Shown here in pieces: positions 33,044-43,494 of a stretch of 64,000 nt of DNA. Each line of letters starts with the position of its first letter. The first letter of the stretch is position 1. The notes beneath the pieces are model-generated. The model ran no database searches, had not been told where the DNA came from, and was given only the letters and a program-made list of their open reading frames with translations. The position numbers and the translations under genes are program-made. This DNA comes from Imbricaverruca yamaguchii (taxonomy: Eukaryota; Arthropoda; Thecostraca; Neoverrucidae): assembly GCA_034440575.1 (NCBI GenBank), contig JAOTOL010001215.1:186001-250000 (forward strand). The letters run 5' to 3'.

Positions 33044-33427
33044 CTAACGTCGGTGCTCCAATAGTCCATCGGCGACCTGTGTGTTCTCGGCTAGACACAC
33101 CAGCTGACGACAGTTGTCCCCGTACTCACATCTGACATTGAGTTGACGTCGGTCCTCCAGTAGTCCGTCGGCGACCTGTGTGTTCTCGGCTCGACACACC
33201 AGCTGACGACAGTTGTCCCCGTACTCACATCTGACATTGAGCTGACGTCGGTCCTCCAATAGTCCGTCGGTGACCTGTGTGTTCTCGGCTCGACACACCA
33301 GCTGACGACAGTTGTCCCCGTACTCACATCTGACATTGAGCTGACGTCGGTCCTCCAGTAGTCCGTCGGCGACCTGTGTGTTCTCGGCTCGACACACCAG
33401 CTGACGACAGTTGTCCCCGTACTCACA
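33044..33427 (-). repeat. 99-bp in-frame donor array after Ig3b
   Basis: Units of exactly 99 bp (33 codons) repeat the last part of the Ig3b exon together with its donor. Starts of GTACTCACATCT lie at 33122, 33221, 33320 and 33419. Each unit encodes GDNCRQLVCRAENTQ and VADGLLEDRRQLNVR followed by CEY, which spans T|GTGAGTAC. The frame is open across the array, and four equivalent GTGAGT donors are present, including the real one. The last unit (33044-33120) is truncated and ends AATGG|GTAATGG. Confidence 0.95.
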
Positions 33428-33571
33428 TCTGACATTGAGTTGACGTCGGTCCTCCAGTAGTCCGTCGGCGACCTGTGTGTTCTCGGCTCGACACACCAGC
33501 TGACGACCGTTGTCTCCGGGACGTGCTCGAAACGACAGCGTGCTGCTGGTGATGTTGGACCCGTCCGACTG
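33427..33571 (-). CDS. side-like: Ig3 second-half exon of Sidestep-like gene
   Basis: The acceptor CTCCTGTGCAG ends at 33572 and is part of a CAGCAG (NAGNAG) double site; the donor AGAT|GTGAGT is at 33426. Phase 0 to phase 1. It encodes QSDGSNITSSTLSFRARPGD and NGRQLVCRAENTQVADGLLE, then DRRQLNVR. L.C.AEN is the F strand of Ig3. It joins WWINDKQLTDDTQT of the Ig3a exon. Both borders lie in repeat arrays: donor copies downstream and about 25 acceptor-like copies upstream. Confidence 0.92.
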
Positions 33572-34880
33572 CTGCACAGGAGGGTCGGTACTGTGTCAGA
33601 CTGAAGGGTCACACCCCTCTACTGCTGCACAGTAGGGTCGGTACTGTGTCAGACTGAAGGGTCACACCCCTCTACTGCTGCACAGGAGGGTCGGTACTGT
33701 GTCAGATTGAAGGGTCACACCCATCTACTGCTGCACAGGAGGGTCGGTACTGTGTCAGATTGAAGGGTCACACCCATCTACTGCTGCACAGGAGGGTCGG
33801 TACTGTGTCAGACTGAAGGGTCACACCCCTCTACTGCTGCACATGAGGGTCGGTACTGTGTCAGACTGAATGGTCACACCCCTCTACTGCTGCACAGGAG
33901 GGTCGGTACTGTGTCAGACTGAATGGTCACACCCATCTACTGCTGCACAGGATGGTCGGTACTGTGTCAGACTAAATGGTCACACCCATCTACTGCTGCA
34001 CAGGATGGTCGGTACTGTGTCAGACTGAAGGGTCACACCCCTCTACTGGTATACAGGAGGGTCGGTACTGTGTCAGACTGAAGGGTCACACCCATCTACT
34101 GCTGCACAGGATGGTCGGTACTGTGTCAGACTAAATGGTCACACCCATCTACTGCTGCACAGGAGGGTCGGTACTGTGTCAGACTAAATGGTCACACCCA
34201 TCTACTGCTGCACAGGAGGGTCGGTACTGTGTCAGACTGAAGGGTCACACCCATCTACTGCTGCACAGGATGGTCGGTACTGTGTCAGACTAAATGGTCA
34301 CACCCATCTACTGCTGCAAATGAGGGTCGGTACTGTGTCAGACTGAAGGGTCACACCCCTCTACTGGTATACAGGATGGTCGGTACTGTGTCAGACTAAA
34401 TGGTCACACCCATCTACTGCTGCACAGGAGGGTCGGTACTGTGTCAGACTGAATGGTCACACCCATCTACTGCTGCACATGAGGGTCGGTACTGTGTCAG
34501 ACTAAATGGTCACACCCATCTACTGCCGCACATGAGGGTCGGTACTGTGTCAGACTGAAGGGTCACACCCCTCTACTGCTGCAAAGGAGGGTCGGTACTG
34601 TGTCAGACTAAATGGTCACACCCATCTACTGCTGCACAGGATGGTCGGTACTGTGTCAGACTGAATGGTCACACCCATCTACTGCTGCACAGGAGGGTCG
34701 GTACTGTGTCAGATTGAAGGGTCACACCCATCTACTGCTGCACGGGAGGGTCGGCACTGTGTCAGACTAAATGGTCACACCCATCTACTGCTGCACATGA
34801 GGGTCGGTACTGTGTCAGACTGAAGGGTCACACCCCTCTACTGGTATACAGGATGGTCGGTACTGTGTCAGACTGAAGGG
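33572..34880 (-). repeat. 53-bp acceptor-containing array, 25 copies
   Basis: Twenty-five units of 53 bp between 33583 and 34860 carry on the coding strand CCCTCCTGTGCAG|CAGTAG, the same sequence as the acceptor of Ig3b. Most copies keep the NAGNAG. Variant units have TATACCAG in place of TGCAGCAG. Two more degraded copies follow to about 35000. The array is clearly built on the exon border: the first unit includes the real acceptor and then passes into exon sequence. Confidence 0.95.
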
Positions 34881-35269
34881 TCAACGCTGTCAACTGGTAC
34901 ACAGGTGAGTCGGTAATCACTCAGACTGATAGGTCAAACCGCCTCGACTGGCGATCATACTTAAAGATCAGTCCCCCTCGACTGATGCACAGGAGAGCTG
35001 GTCAGAGTCTGCTAGACTGAAGAGTCCGCATGAAGAGCCGAAGATACGTGAGATGTGAACCCGGAGGTTGACTAACATTGAGAAGACACGCCGATGCTGC
35101 ATACTGTCTGAGCAGTCTTCACACATGCTGCATACTGTCTGAGCAGTCTTCACACATGCTGCCACATACGCACTTGAAATGTCTCTATATTGATTATTTC
35201 CCAATGAGGGGCTGAAATACCGATGACCTCACAACCAGAGATCTGCAGAGTCGATCTATGGGGGACGAG

Positions 35270-36125
35270 TGTATCAGATTGCACCCAGGCCCTTTGCAAA
35301 TGTGGACGAGCAACACAGATGTACCGAGTTCACAGTGGAGAGAGGGTGCACTGAGGAGAGAGAAAAGCTGCAGAACTGCCCTTGGAGGGGCACAGTTTCA
35401 GAGGCGAGCCCATGGGAGGAATCTTCTATAGGAAGGGGTGCTCAGGAACCAGGAAAGGGAGAAAGAAATACATAAGCACACATAGGCTCCAGTGAGCTCA
35501 GGGTACACTCAGGGTAGGAGAAAGCTGCAGAGATCCACCCAGCGGAGGAAGGTTGCAGAGGCAAACCCAGGGAGGGAATGTTGTAGAAGTGTGTCCAGAA
35601 AATCTCAAACCATGGCGGGAGAGGAGGCCAAAGACACAGGCGCGCCAGGTACTGGGGGAAATACGATGCACCCAGGAGAGAGGAAAGGTGCGTGCACAAC
35701 CAGAAGCGTGTACCTTCCAAAGCGAACACAGAGCAGATATGCTCCAAAGGTGCATCTAAGAACTTATGAACCAGAAAAGGACGATGAAATTACGTATTCG
35801 CACCGAGTCCTGGGAGAAGGAAGATGCACCCAGTAGACAGGAGGGCTACATAGGCATACTCATGGGATGATAGATACAGAGACATACCCAGGTTAGAAAT
35901 GTTGCACATGTGCATCTTCGAACTCAGTAAAAGAAAGAGAGTAAGCAGACACATTCAGAGCAAGGGGGTGGCGAGTGCACTCAGAAAAGAGGAAACCTGC
36001 AAATGTGCACTAGAAGGAGAAGTGATTTCTAAGTGTGTCCAGGAGAGAAATGCTCAAGGGGCCTCCAGGAGCCTCTCCGGAACAAGGAAACAATGGTAAA
36101 CGTTACAAAGGCACATCCAGGTACT
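35270..36125. repeat. Degenerate purine-rich minisatellite
   Basis: About 850 bp of degenerate units with cores such as AGGCACACCCAGGGAGGAG and GCAGAG, partly open in several frames, rich in G and A on the plus strand. It grades into the sharp 55-bp array that follows and looks like its older, decayed part. Confidence 0.7.
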
Positions 36126-36129
36126 GGGA

Positions 36130-36565
36130 CAAGATGTTCTCAGGTAACTTGAGATCTGCAGGGGCATACCTGGGAGGAGACACTCAAGATGTTCTCAGGT
36201 AACTTGAGATCTGCAGGGGCATACCTGGGAGGAGACACTCAAGATGTTCTCAGGTAACTTGAGATCTGCAGGGGCATACCTGGGAGGAGACACTCAAGAT
36301 GTTCTCAGGTAACTTGAGATCTGCAGGGGCATACCTGGGAGGAGACACTCAAGATGTTCTCAGGTAACTTGAGATCTGCAGGGGCATACCTGGGAGGAGA
36401 CACTCAAGATGTTCTCAGGTAACTTGAGATCTGCAGGGGCATACCTGGGAGGAGACACTCAAGATGTTCTCAGGTAACTTGAGATCTGCAGGGGCATACC
36501 TGGGAGGAGACACTCAAGATGTTCTCAGGTAACTTGAGATCTGCAGGGGCATACCTGGGAGAGAC
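36130..36565. repeat. 55-bp minisatellite, 8 near-identical copies
   Basis: Eight units of 55 bp start at 36130 and then every 55 bases to 36515 (CAAGATGTTCTCAGGTAACT, TGAGATCTGCAGGGGCATAC, CTGGGAGGAGACACT). They are almost identical, so the expansion is recent or homogenised. The unit contains CAG|GTAAC on the plus strand and CAG|GTATG on the minus strand, both donor-like. Confidence 0.96.
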
Positions 36566-36599
36566 ACTCACGTGCACTCAATCGCCTCGACTTCAAGAT

Positions 36600-39500
36600 G
36601 AGTGAGTACACGTGAGTGGTAAATGTCAGTTTTGAATCCAGAATAACCGCGAGATCGCGTGCCTGAGTACCCCAATCCATCACAAGATCTTCATTATTGG
36701 CAATACTATTCGCATGAAAGCATGCTAAGGTATAAAAAAAACTATATTATTTTTATGCATTGCCAATTTTTCCTACTTTCAGCTTTGAGTTGTCACGTCA
36801 TATAATGGGTACGGAATAAATAAGTTATTTGTGTAAAGTAAAAGACATAGAATTGTATTTAATCGCATTGGGCTTCAGGTGTCAGCCATGAGACAAGCTA
36901 ATCAAGCGGTCGATGTCCCGCTGGAATCCTAAACAGTGGTCCGAACATTCAACACAACGGTACAGCTTAACATCATAAAAGAGTGTATAATCTGTCAGCA
37001 TGGGCATTCGAATGTCAGCAGTAGAGCATATAATCAATAAAGGATCACATTTGCCTCCTTCTGGAAGATAGGACAAAACCGAAGTTCAGTCATACTGTTT
37101 GCCATTGACTATGACGTGCTGATTTCGGCTGGTAGGATAAGAACACATGCACGAAAATTAATGGTTAGCCATGTTGAAAGCATTTCGCAGTTGGAAAAGC
37201 ATGGGTTTGTGATTTAAATGCGGGTAAATGAGGAAAAATTATCGACATACATAACATCTGTTTCAGCACTACTGGGAGTTGAATTCCATTTGTGCTTCAA
37301 TAAATTGGTGAACTCGCCAATACACGATACCCGTGATAGAAAGACATGCTGGTCCACTGGTACAAATGTCGGCAGTGATAAAGCAAACAGTGATAAACGA
37401 TGTACACTAAATTTTCGGATCAAAGTGATCAAAGTGAAGCTGGCCTCTCATTCTCCAGTAATTTTCTGTCGCCTTTGTATGGACAATAATCATTTTTTCC
37501 TGCTCCCAACGTTCAGAAAAAGCAACATGATTTCAGAGAGAAGTGGCACAACCTTTCAAGTCGCACCAGTAAGCTCATGCACTCATTCCTTAAGAATACG
37601 ACCGTTAAGCCTGTCAGCCCTACATGCCTCGTCCGTGTTCAAAATAAGCAGCAGACATTCAACTTTGCCTGCCGACAAATAAAAGGGGTATAAGACTTTA
37701 ATGGTGGAGATTCCGTGAATGGTTGAACATGGAGATCTGAAATTGTGTTGCCGAAACAGCTGTTAAACCCAATTGTCGTTTCCATATCACTATTGTATGC
37801 TTATTTGAAATACCAGAGTAGGTTGAAAGATGAGATGTTGATATTAAAGATTTCAGATATGAGGAGAAACGTTTCAGCCTTGTGGTGAAATTTTGAAAAA
37901 GCGATAACATATTGACGATATATTGAATTTGCGAGTCATGTAAATACAGCTCTAACTCTACAATAAGTATTGGACCTCAGTTGCATTAAGTATATTCTAT
38001 TAAATTCGTTCTGTTTGGGCCGTAGCACATGTAGAACAGATCGGTCAGCCCATGACTGATATTTCTTGCGTAGCTTTAACTTGGGCACATAATATCAGAG
38101 ATTGCTGTACTGTCGAAATCGTAAAATATATCGGTAACTGAATTAGCGTCGTGGTTAAAAGAACGTTCAATGGAAAATAGCCCAGAGCGGCTCGCAAACC
38201 GAGGAAATCAGCCCCACGAAAGTTGGAGGCTGTGGACGGTGACATCTTGACAGAGGTGTGTATGGGTACAGTGCATGGTGCAAGAGTAACTCCAACTCCA
38301 CTAGTCGCACAGGTACGACAACCCTAGGTGGAGAATGGCACTGCCAAGTGTTGGAGGGAACACAGGCCGAGTCGATGAGTGATCGTGAATGTTATCCAAG
38401 GACTGGGACAGCAGCGTATCTCCTGGATCACAACTGAGTCAACAGTCTGCCACACGATCTCAGAAGCACTGAATATATTCCCGGCTTGCAGAAGACGTAA
38501 AAACCAGAGCAGTGTCAACATCACGCACCACGTTCGGATGCACTACGTCCATTTGACAACCCGCTTGCCAATGAGCAAAAGTGTCCGTAATTTTGGTAAA
38601 AGCCTCTGTAAATGTATGCAGAATGGAAACTTAGCTTCAGGAAGAACAAATAACGGGAACCACGCGTTAGAAAGCCTTTCCAATACCGCGGACTGTATCA
38701 GTGTAGTCGTCAAACGCAATTTGCGAGTCTACCAGTGGACCGCAATTGTTGGTGGACTACCAGACTGACTCCCTGGACAGGGGGAATTGGCGAGCAGCGG
38801 TGAGCGCCGCCGACGTGCTGCCCAGCTACAGTTGCTCTATTTCGCATCCAGCATCGGTGTCGGCCAACAAACACCGTTCCATGAGGGTTGCTGCGTAATC
38901 GCGCCGAACCTGGTGCCGTTCGCCGGATGACATTTGGGTCAGGACAGGGCACATAAGCTGCTTTGCGAGTCTGGGTACTAGATGGTACAGACGAGCATAG
39001 CAGCTTGTCTAGTCTCCGTCCTGGTGATGTAGGCGGCAAGTACCAGGAAATCGTGCGTGCTGTACAATAATCTTAGAAAGTATGATTACGTCACGTAAGC
39101 ATACACATAAGTAGGCACCACACATACAGTCGAAAGCCCATGTCCACTTCACAAGTCGCAGACACAGGCAGCCATTTTCACCAATTCCAACATAGCCAGG
39201 TATCTATCCGTTCATATTCTAACTTCCACTGACATCACCATTTCGCCTTCAACTGAGATAGGGCCGCTGGGCAAGAACTGGCGGTCGAGTGCTGCGACGT
39301 TCATCCAATGGAAGCCCGTGTTTACTCTCCGTCAACTGACTGCAGAACTGGTGAACCTGTTCTGAGAAGCTACGCTTCGGCAACTACGCAGGCCGTTGAC
39401 GATATTACGATTTAATACTGAGCTGTTGAGACTGGCGATGTAATTCCATTTGGGACGTAGCTGCTATCTGTGCACCCGAATGCAGCTTCAGGTCGCGCAT

Positions 39501-40260
39501 ACCTCTAAATATCTCCCTTCTCCACATGCGGGTGAAGTCTAGCTAGCGGGTGAAGTCAGATTTCCCTTGCGTACCATAACATGCGCGGTACGCAATTGAT
39601 TATGAGAGCTTGCACGTACTTACTTTGATGTTCCAAAGGAGAATGACCATTAAATAGGAATGGAAATCGTACAATTTCTGAGTATATACCTTGGGTCAAA
39701 ACGGTCATCCGAGGTAATGATGTAAGTTGATCTTAAAAAGGTCACGATGTGAGATGAAATTATGTGAGAGCATACAAATCATGCGATGAAAATGAGTTGG
39801 GTACTTGGACAATAATAAAGCGGGCCAACACTGCGATTTCTTAAAACTGGAACAAAGCATGCCTCCAGGAAGATGATATAGCTCGCTTACATGACGTGAA
39901 TTGGCGTATCTACTTTTCCCAGAGGGATTCCGTCAAGGATACATCACGAGCCGTACCGAATGGTGTAGCGCTGAAAGCGCTATTTCTCAGTCGTCGGGAC
40001 GAAACCACTTCGGCAGGGGTTCGGATGACTGAAGGTATGGCCATTTGGATGACGAAGGTTATAATTTCGATTGAAGAGATGCAACTTTCGATGTCCTGGA
40101 AGCCGCAGCCAACATTATCGCGTGCTATTGTGACATTGTTCACGTTCGCATGTTATGTCAATCACGTACAGGAAATCAGTCAGCTGGCGGCCACCGATAT
40201 TTACTACACATCACCACGTTTTGAACGCTAACAATATGTAAGGCTCCGATGCTCAGGGTT
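36600..40260. other. Intron DNA (Ig3a/Ig3b), nothing recognised
   Basis: Unique-looking AT-rich DNA with chance frames, among them one of 154 codons at 37218-37682 without recognisable domain. No repeat or RNA gene was identified. Confidence 0.5.
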
Positions 40261-40262
40261 CT

Positions 40263-40620
40263 GTGGGTAGGATCCAATCCACGACTCCGCTCTTCAGCTC
40301 CTGTATTCGCTACACAATCATGAGATCTGTCACGGCCGGTCGCAGCCGGACAGCGCACCGCACAGACCACCTCGCGCCATCGCGTCCTGAGTCCGACCAC
40401 CGCTCCTCCGCCAAGACGACAGAGGTCCCCACCGAATGGCCCCGGGCGCGCCACCGCAGAGGCGCACCCAGTGTAGCAGCACACGCGCGCGACACGTGGC
40501 GCCTGCTGCACCGCCGGCAGCACCCACACCGCTGCTGCTGCCCTTGTGCGAGCCTGGTCCTCATGGCGCATACCGCCGGGCACGGGCGGAGGTAGGCGCG
40601 CCACATCCCCCTTACGAATA
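40263..40620. other. GC-rich island, unassigned
   Basis: About 350 bp with CpG-rich composition like that of the coding exons, in otherwise AT-rich intron. Open frames exist on both strands (110 codons plus, up to 192 codons minus) but none shows a domain and no splice borders fit the host gene's phases. It could be an exon of an alternative or nested transcript, or a CpG-rich regulatory patch. Confidence 0.35.
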
Positions 40621-41349
40621 AGTGTCACGCATGGAATCTCTCCTTGGCTCGACATTGTGAAGATGTTATCGTTTGCATTATAGTGGGCAATGGATCCATC
40701 CAGATCATGCATCATTTCGCTGATCGGGTGCATACAATGCGAGATGCACTGCAAAACACGAGGGAATTCTTCATATGATTTGGCTGCAATTATGGAATGG
40801 TCGCGTGATAATAATAGTTTTTATGGATTCAGGGAACATATTTGTTCGTAGGAGGACGGAGAAGGATTTAAATATTGAAGAAATGGTGAAGTTTTCGACC
40901 TTTACCGTCGTAAGCAAGAATGCTACAATGTACTAAGTTTTCGCTATTCTGTTCCTTGTTATCCTCCGTCGGGGCCGTCTTCCTTCAGCCAAATTAGCTA
41001 AATTCTGCCGTCTGATGGTGAACGACATGCTATTTTATTAATGCAGGACTTGGTAAGGATGCTGAGCATTTCCACAGATGTTTACCTTTGCCTATAGCTC
41101 CTCCCTCCTCCTCTCGGAGAGAGCCTCAACTCTTTGTAGGCGGTGTTTCATGTCGAATGACTTTAGAATCGCTAACGTGGCCTCCACGTTTGAAGCAGAT
41201 TCCTACCGGAACCCAGTTTGTTGTGTCGGAGTTTTTATTTCGGCTAGCTCTTGATGGAGCTTGCACATCAAGTACCAATTCTGCTTTCCTGAAGGGACAA
41301 ACGAGAAATATTATAGCATACCTGAACCCAAAACGGTGGTGCTATAAGT

Positions 41350-41601
41350 GATCACCACTTATTTGTCACTGAGGTGGTACTACATTGACCATCTATGCAA
41401 CACCGGTGATGCTACACTGGTAATCTGCGTATTACCGGTGGTGCTACACTGACCATCCGTTTGTCACTGGCGGTGCTACACTGATCATCTGCGTAACACC
41501 GGTGGTGCTACACTGACCATCCGTTTGTCACTGGCGGTGCTACACTGATCATCTGCGTAACACCGGTGGTGCTACACTGACCGTCTGCGTGTCGTCGGTG
41601 A
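41350..41601 (-). repeat. 32-bp donor-region array after Ig3a
   Basis: About seven units of 32 bp derive from the end of the Ig3a exon and its donor (coding strand CGCAGACG|GTCAGTGTAGC). GCTACACTGA on the plus strand recurs at 41411, 41443, 41475, 41507, 41539 and 41571. Alternating units keep GGTCAGTG (a usable GT) or have GATCAGTG (GT lost). Confidence 0.9.
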
Positions 41602-41736
41602 GCTGTTTGTCGTTGATCCACCAGGTGATGTTGGCCGGCGGCCGGGACCCGAAGGTGCGGCAGACGATGTCGTAGGTCTCGCCGGCCGACAAGGAGGTCC
41701 GCGACGAACCCAGGATCTCCACGGTCAGAGGACGAA
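41582..41736 (-). CDS. side-like: Ig3 first-half exon of Sidestep-like gene
   Basis: The acceptor CTATCTTGCAG ends at 41737 and the donor AGACG|GTCAGT is at 41581; phase 1 to phase 0. With the last base of Ig2b it reads FRPLTVEILGSSRTSLSAGE, then TYDIVCRTFGSRPPANITWW and INDKQL. PLTV.ILG....SAG..YD..C...GSRPPA.ITWW is a strong Sidestep-family Ig3 signature. Donor-derived 32-bp repeats follow immediately. Confidence 0.93.
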
Positions 41737-41929
41737 CTGCAAGATAGGACAAAAATATTGCAGCAACGCCACAGATGCTTTGACTTACGTCCAACTAAGC
41801 ATATAGCATACATGTGCTAAAGTTGTGCTACAGATAAATTTCAGGTAAGCTTGCGCGTGGTCTGAGATGTGAGGGCTGATTACCACCGGGAGTTTGTGTT
41901 TCCATAGGTTGGTAATTGTGCTGCGAAAG

Positions 41930-42215
41930 CTGCTACTTTCTAGGCCACACTGCCTCTTCATTATCGGCCACACAGTCCCTTCTTTATCGGCAGCCCTGCC
42001 CCATCTACCTCGGCCATACGTTTCATTCTTTCCTGGTCACACTGTCTATTTATTCTTGGTCGCACTGGGCCCCTCCTTTCTCGACCTGACTGACTGTCCC
42101 TTCTTTCTCGGCCGCAGTGTCCCTTCTTTCTCGGCCACACAGCCCCTTCATTCTCGGTTACACTGCCCCTTCTTTCTCGGCCATACAGCCCTTTCTTTTC
42201 TCTGTCCATTACGCG
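41930..42215. repeat. 24-bp tandem repeat, about 9 copies
   Basis: Degenerate units of CCCTTCTTTCTCGGCCACACAG or similar (some 48 bp) lie in the Ig2b/Ig3a intron, close upstream of the Ig3a exon. Open frames across it are by-products. Confidence 0.88.
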
Positions 42216-42984
42216 TGACGGTGAGCTCCGCGTGTGACCGTTAAACGTGGTGATATCGTGGCTTTTCAACGGCTCACTTCAGCATTTTCCGAAATGATGC
42301 ATGCTTCAACGAGTTCAATTTGAGGTAGTGCCGGTACGTTTACAACATTGCATGGCATCAGCCGGCCGAAGTCATTGCATAACAAGCGGGCTGTCTCAGC
42401 CACCTGATGGCTATGGCTACCTGATGGCCTGATGGGCAAACAATTTGGATGTGAGCAATATCGTCCATTTCTTCGTGGGCAAGCTAAAATTGAAATTCAC
42501 CATTCAAAAATGTTTCATGCATCATTCAATCCCGCTACCATATACAGAAATGTAATATTATTGCTTGTGTATTTCAAGGAATGGTACTTAATGACTGTGG
42601 ATAGCTGAGATGCTCTATGTGATTCAGACATAATATGTGACAGATATTTCTATCTCGGGCGGGGGAGTGATTTTTTTTTAGGCGTGCCAGACCATAAACG
42701 TCATTTGCGCCACCTTTAAAGGAACATGTTACATATCTATCTATGAAAGCGAGTGTTACGATCAAGGTACAGGCAAGTGGACATTTACGTTAAGGGAATT
42801 TTATGTTATACTTTGTGCGAAGTTTTTGGGTGCTGAAGGCGGGGGCTGGGTTGGGACGTCTCCCTGATGTCTAACTGGTTTGGGTGGGGCTGGGGAGTTT
42901 TGAGAGTGTCGCGTTGATTGTGCCAGGGTGCCGGCTTTAGCCTACTCCTATCGAAGAGCACCGATGGGATTTTTACCGTGCGGA

Positions 42985-43491
42985 CAAGGAGACTGCAAAC
43001 TCTACCCTGCGAAGCCGTCACACACGTGCAGACAACCACCTGCGCCTGCCAGCCATACACAGAGAGGCTGGCCGCAGGAGATTTCTCTACTCGTCTGTCT
43101 TCCACTACAACAAACTTCCTACTGAAACAAAAACATCGAGGCTGTCTAACTTCAAGAAACACGCACTAGCGTATCTCCACGAACAACACTTGTCCCCCAA
43201 AAATAAACTTACACCATGGATATGTGTGCACTACGAAGTCACCTTTAGGCCATCGCTTTCCTATCACTTATACAAGCCACTCGTGTATAGCTCGTGTTGC
43301 AAGTACGGTGTATGCAGTGCGGAAAGTGATATGGATATTGTATTATGTTGGCGTACGAATGTTTGTTGCGCATCTGCTCCCACTATTGACCACGAATCTA
43401 TCCTTTCTTTGTAAATATCTGTGAGTTCAACCCAGACTGTCCGTAACAGCCACTGCACGTGGAGGACATGTATTGCTAAATAAATAAATAA
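42985..43491 (+). mobile_element. LINE-A 3'-end fragment
   Basis: It matches the last part of LINE-A (15715-15185) in opposite orientation. RLQTLPCEAVTHVQTTTCAC and the 3' UTR are nearly identical, and both end in TAAATAAATAA. It is a 5'-truncated insertion, the usual outcome of interrupted target-primed reverse transcription. It abuts the 3' end of LINE-C tail to tail. Confidence 0.9.
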
Positions 43492-43494
43492 GGA

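Noticed and set aside
37218..37682. 154-codon plus-strand frame
   Set aside because: No motif and AT-rich codon use like the surrounding intron.
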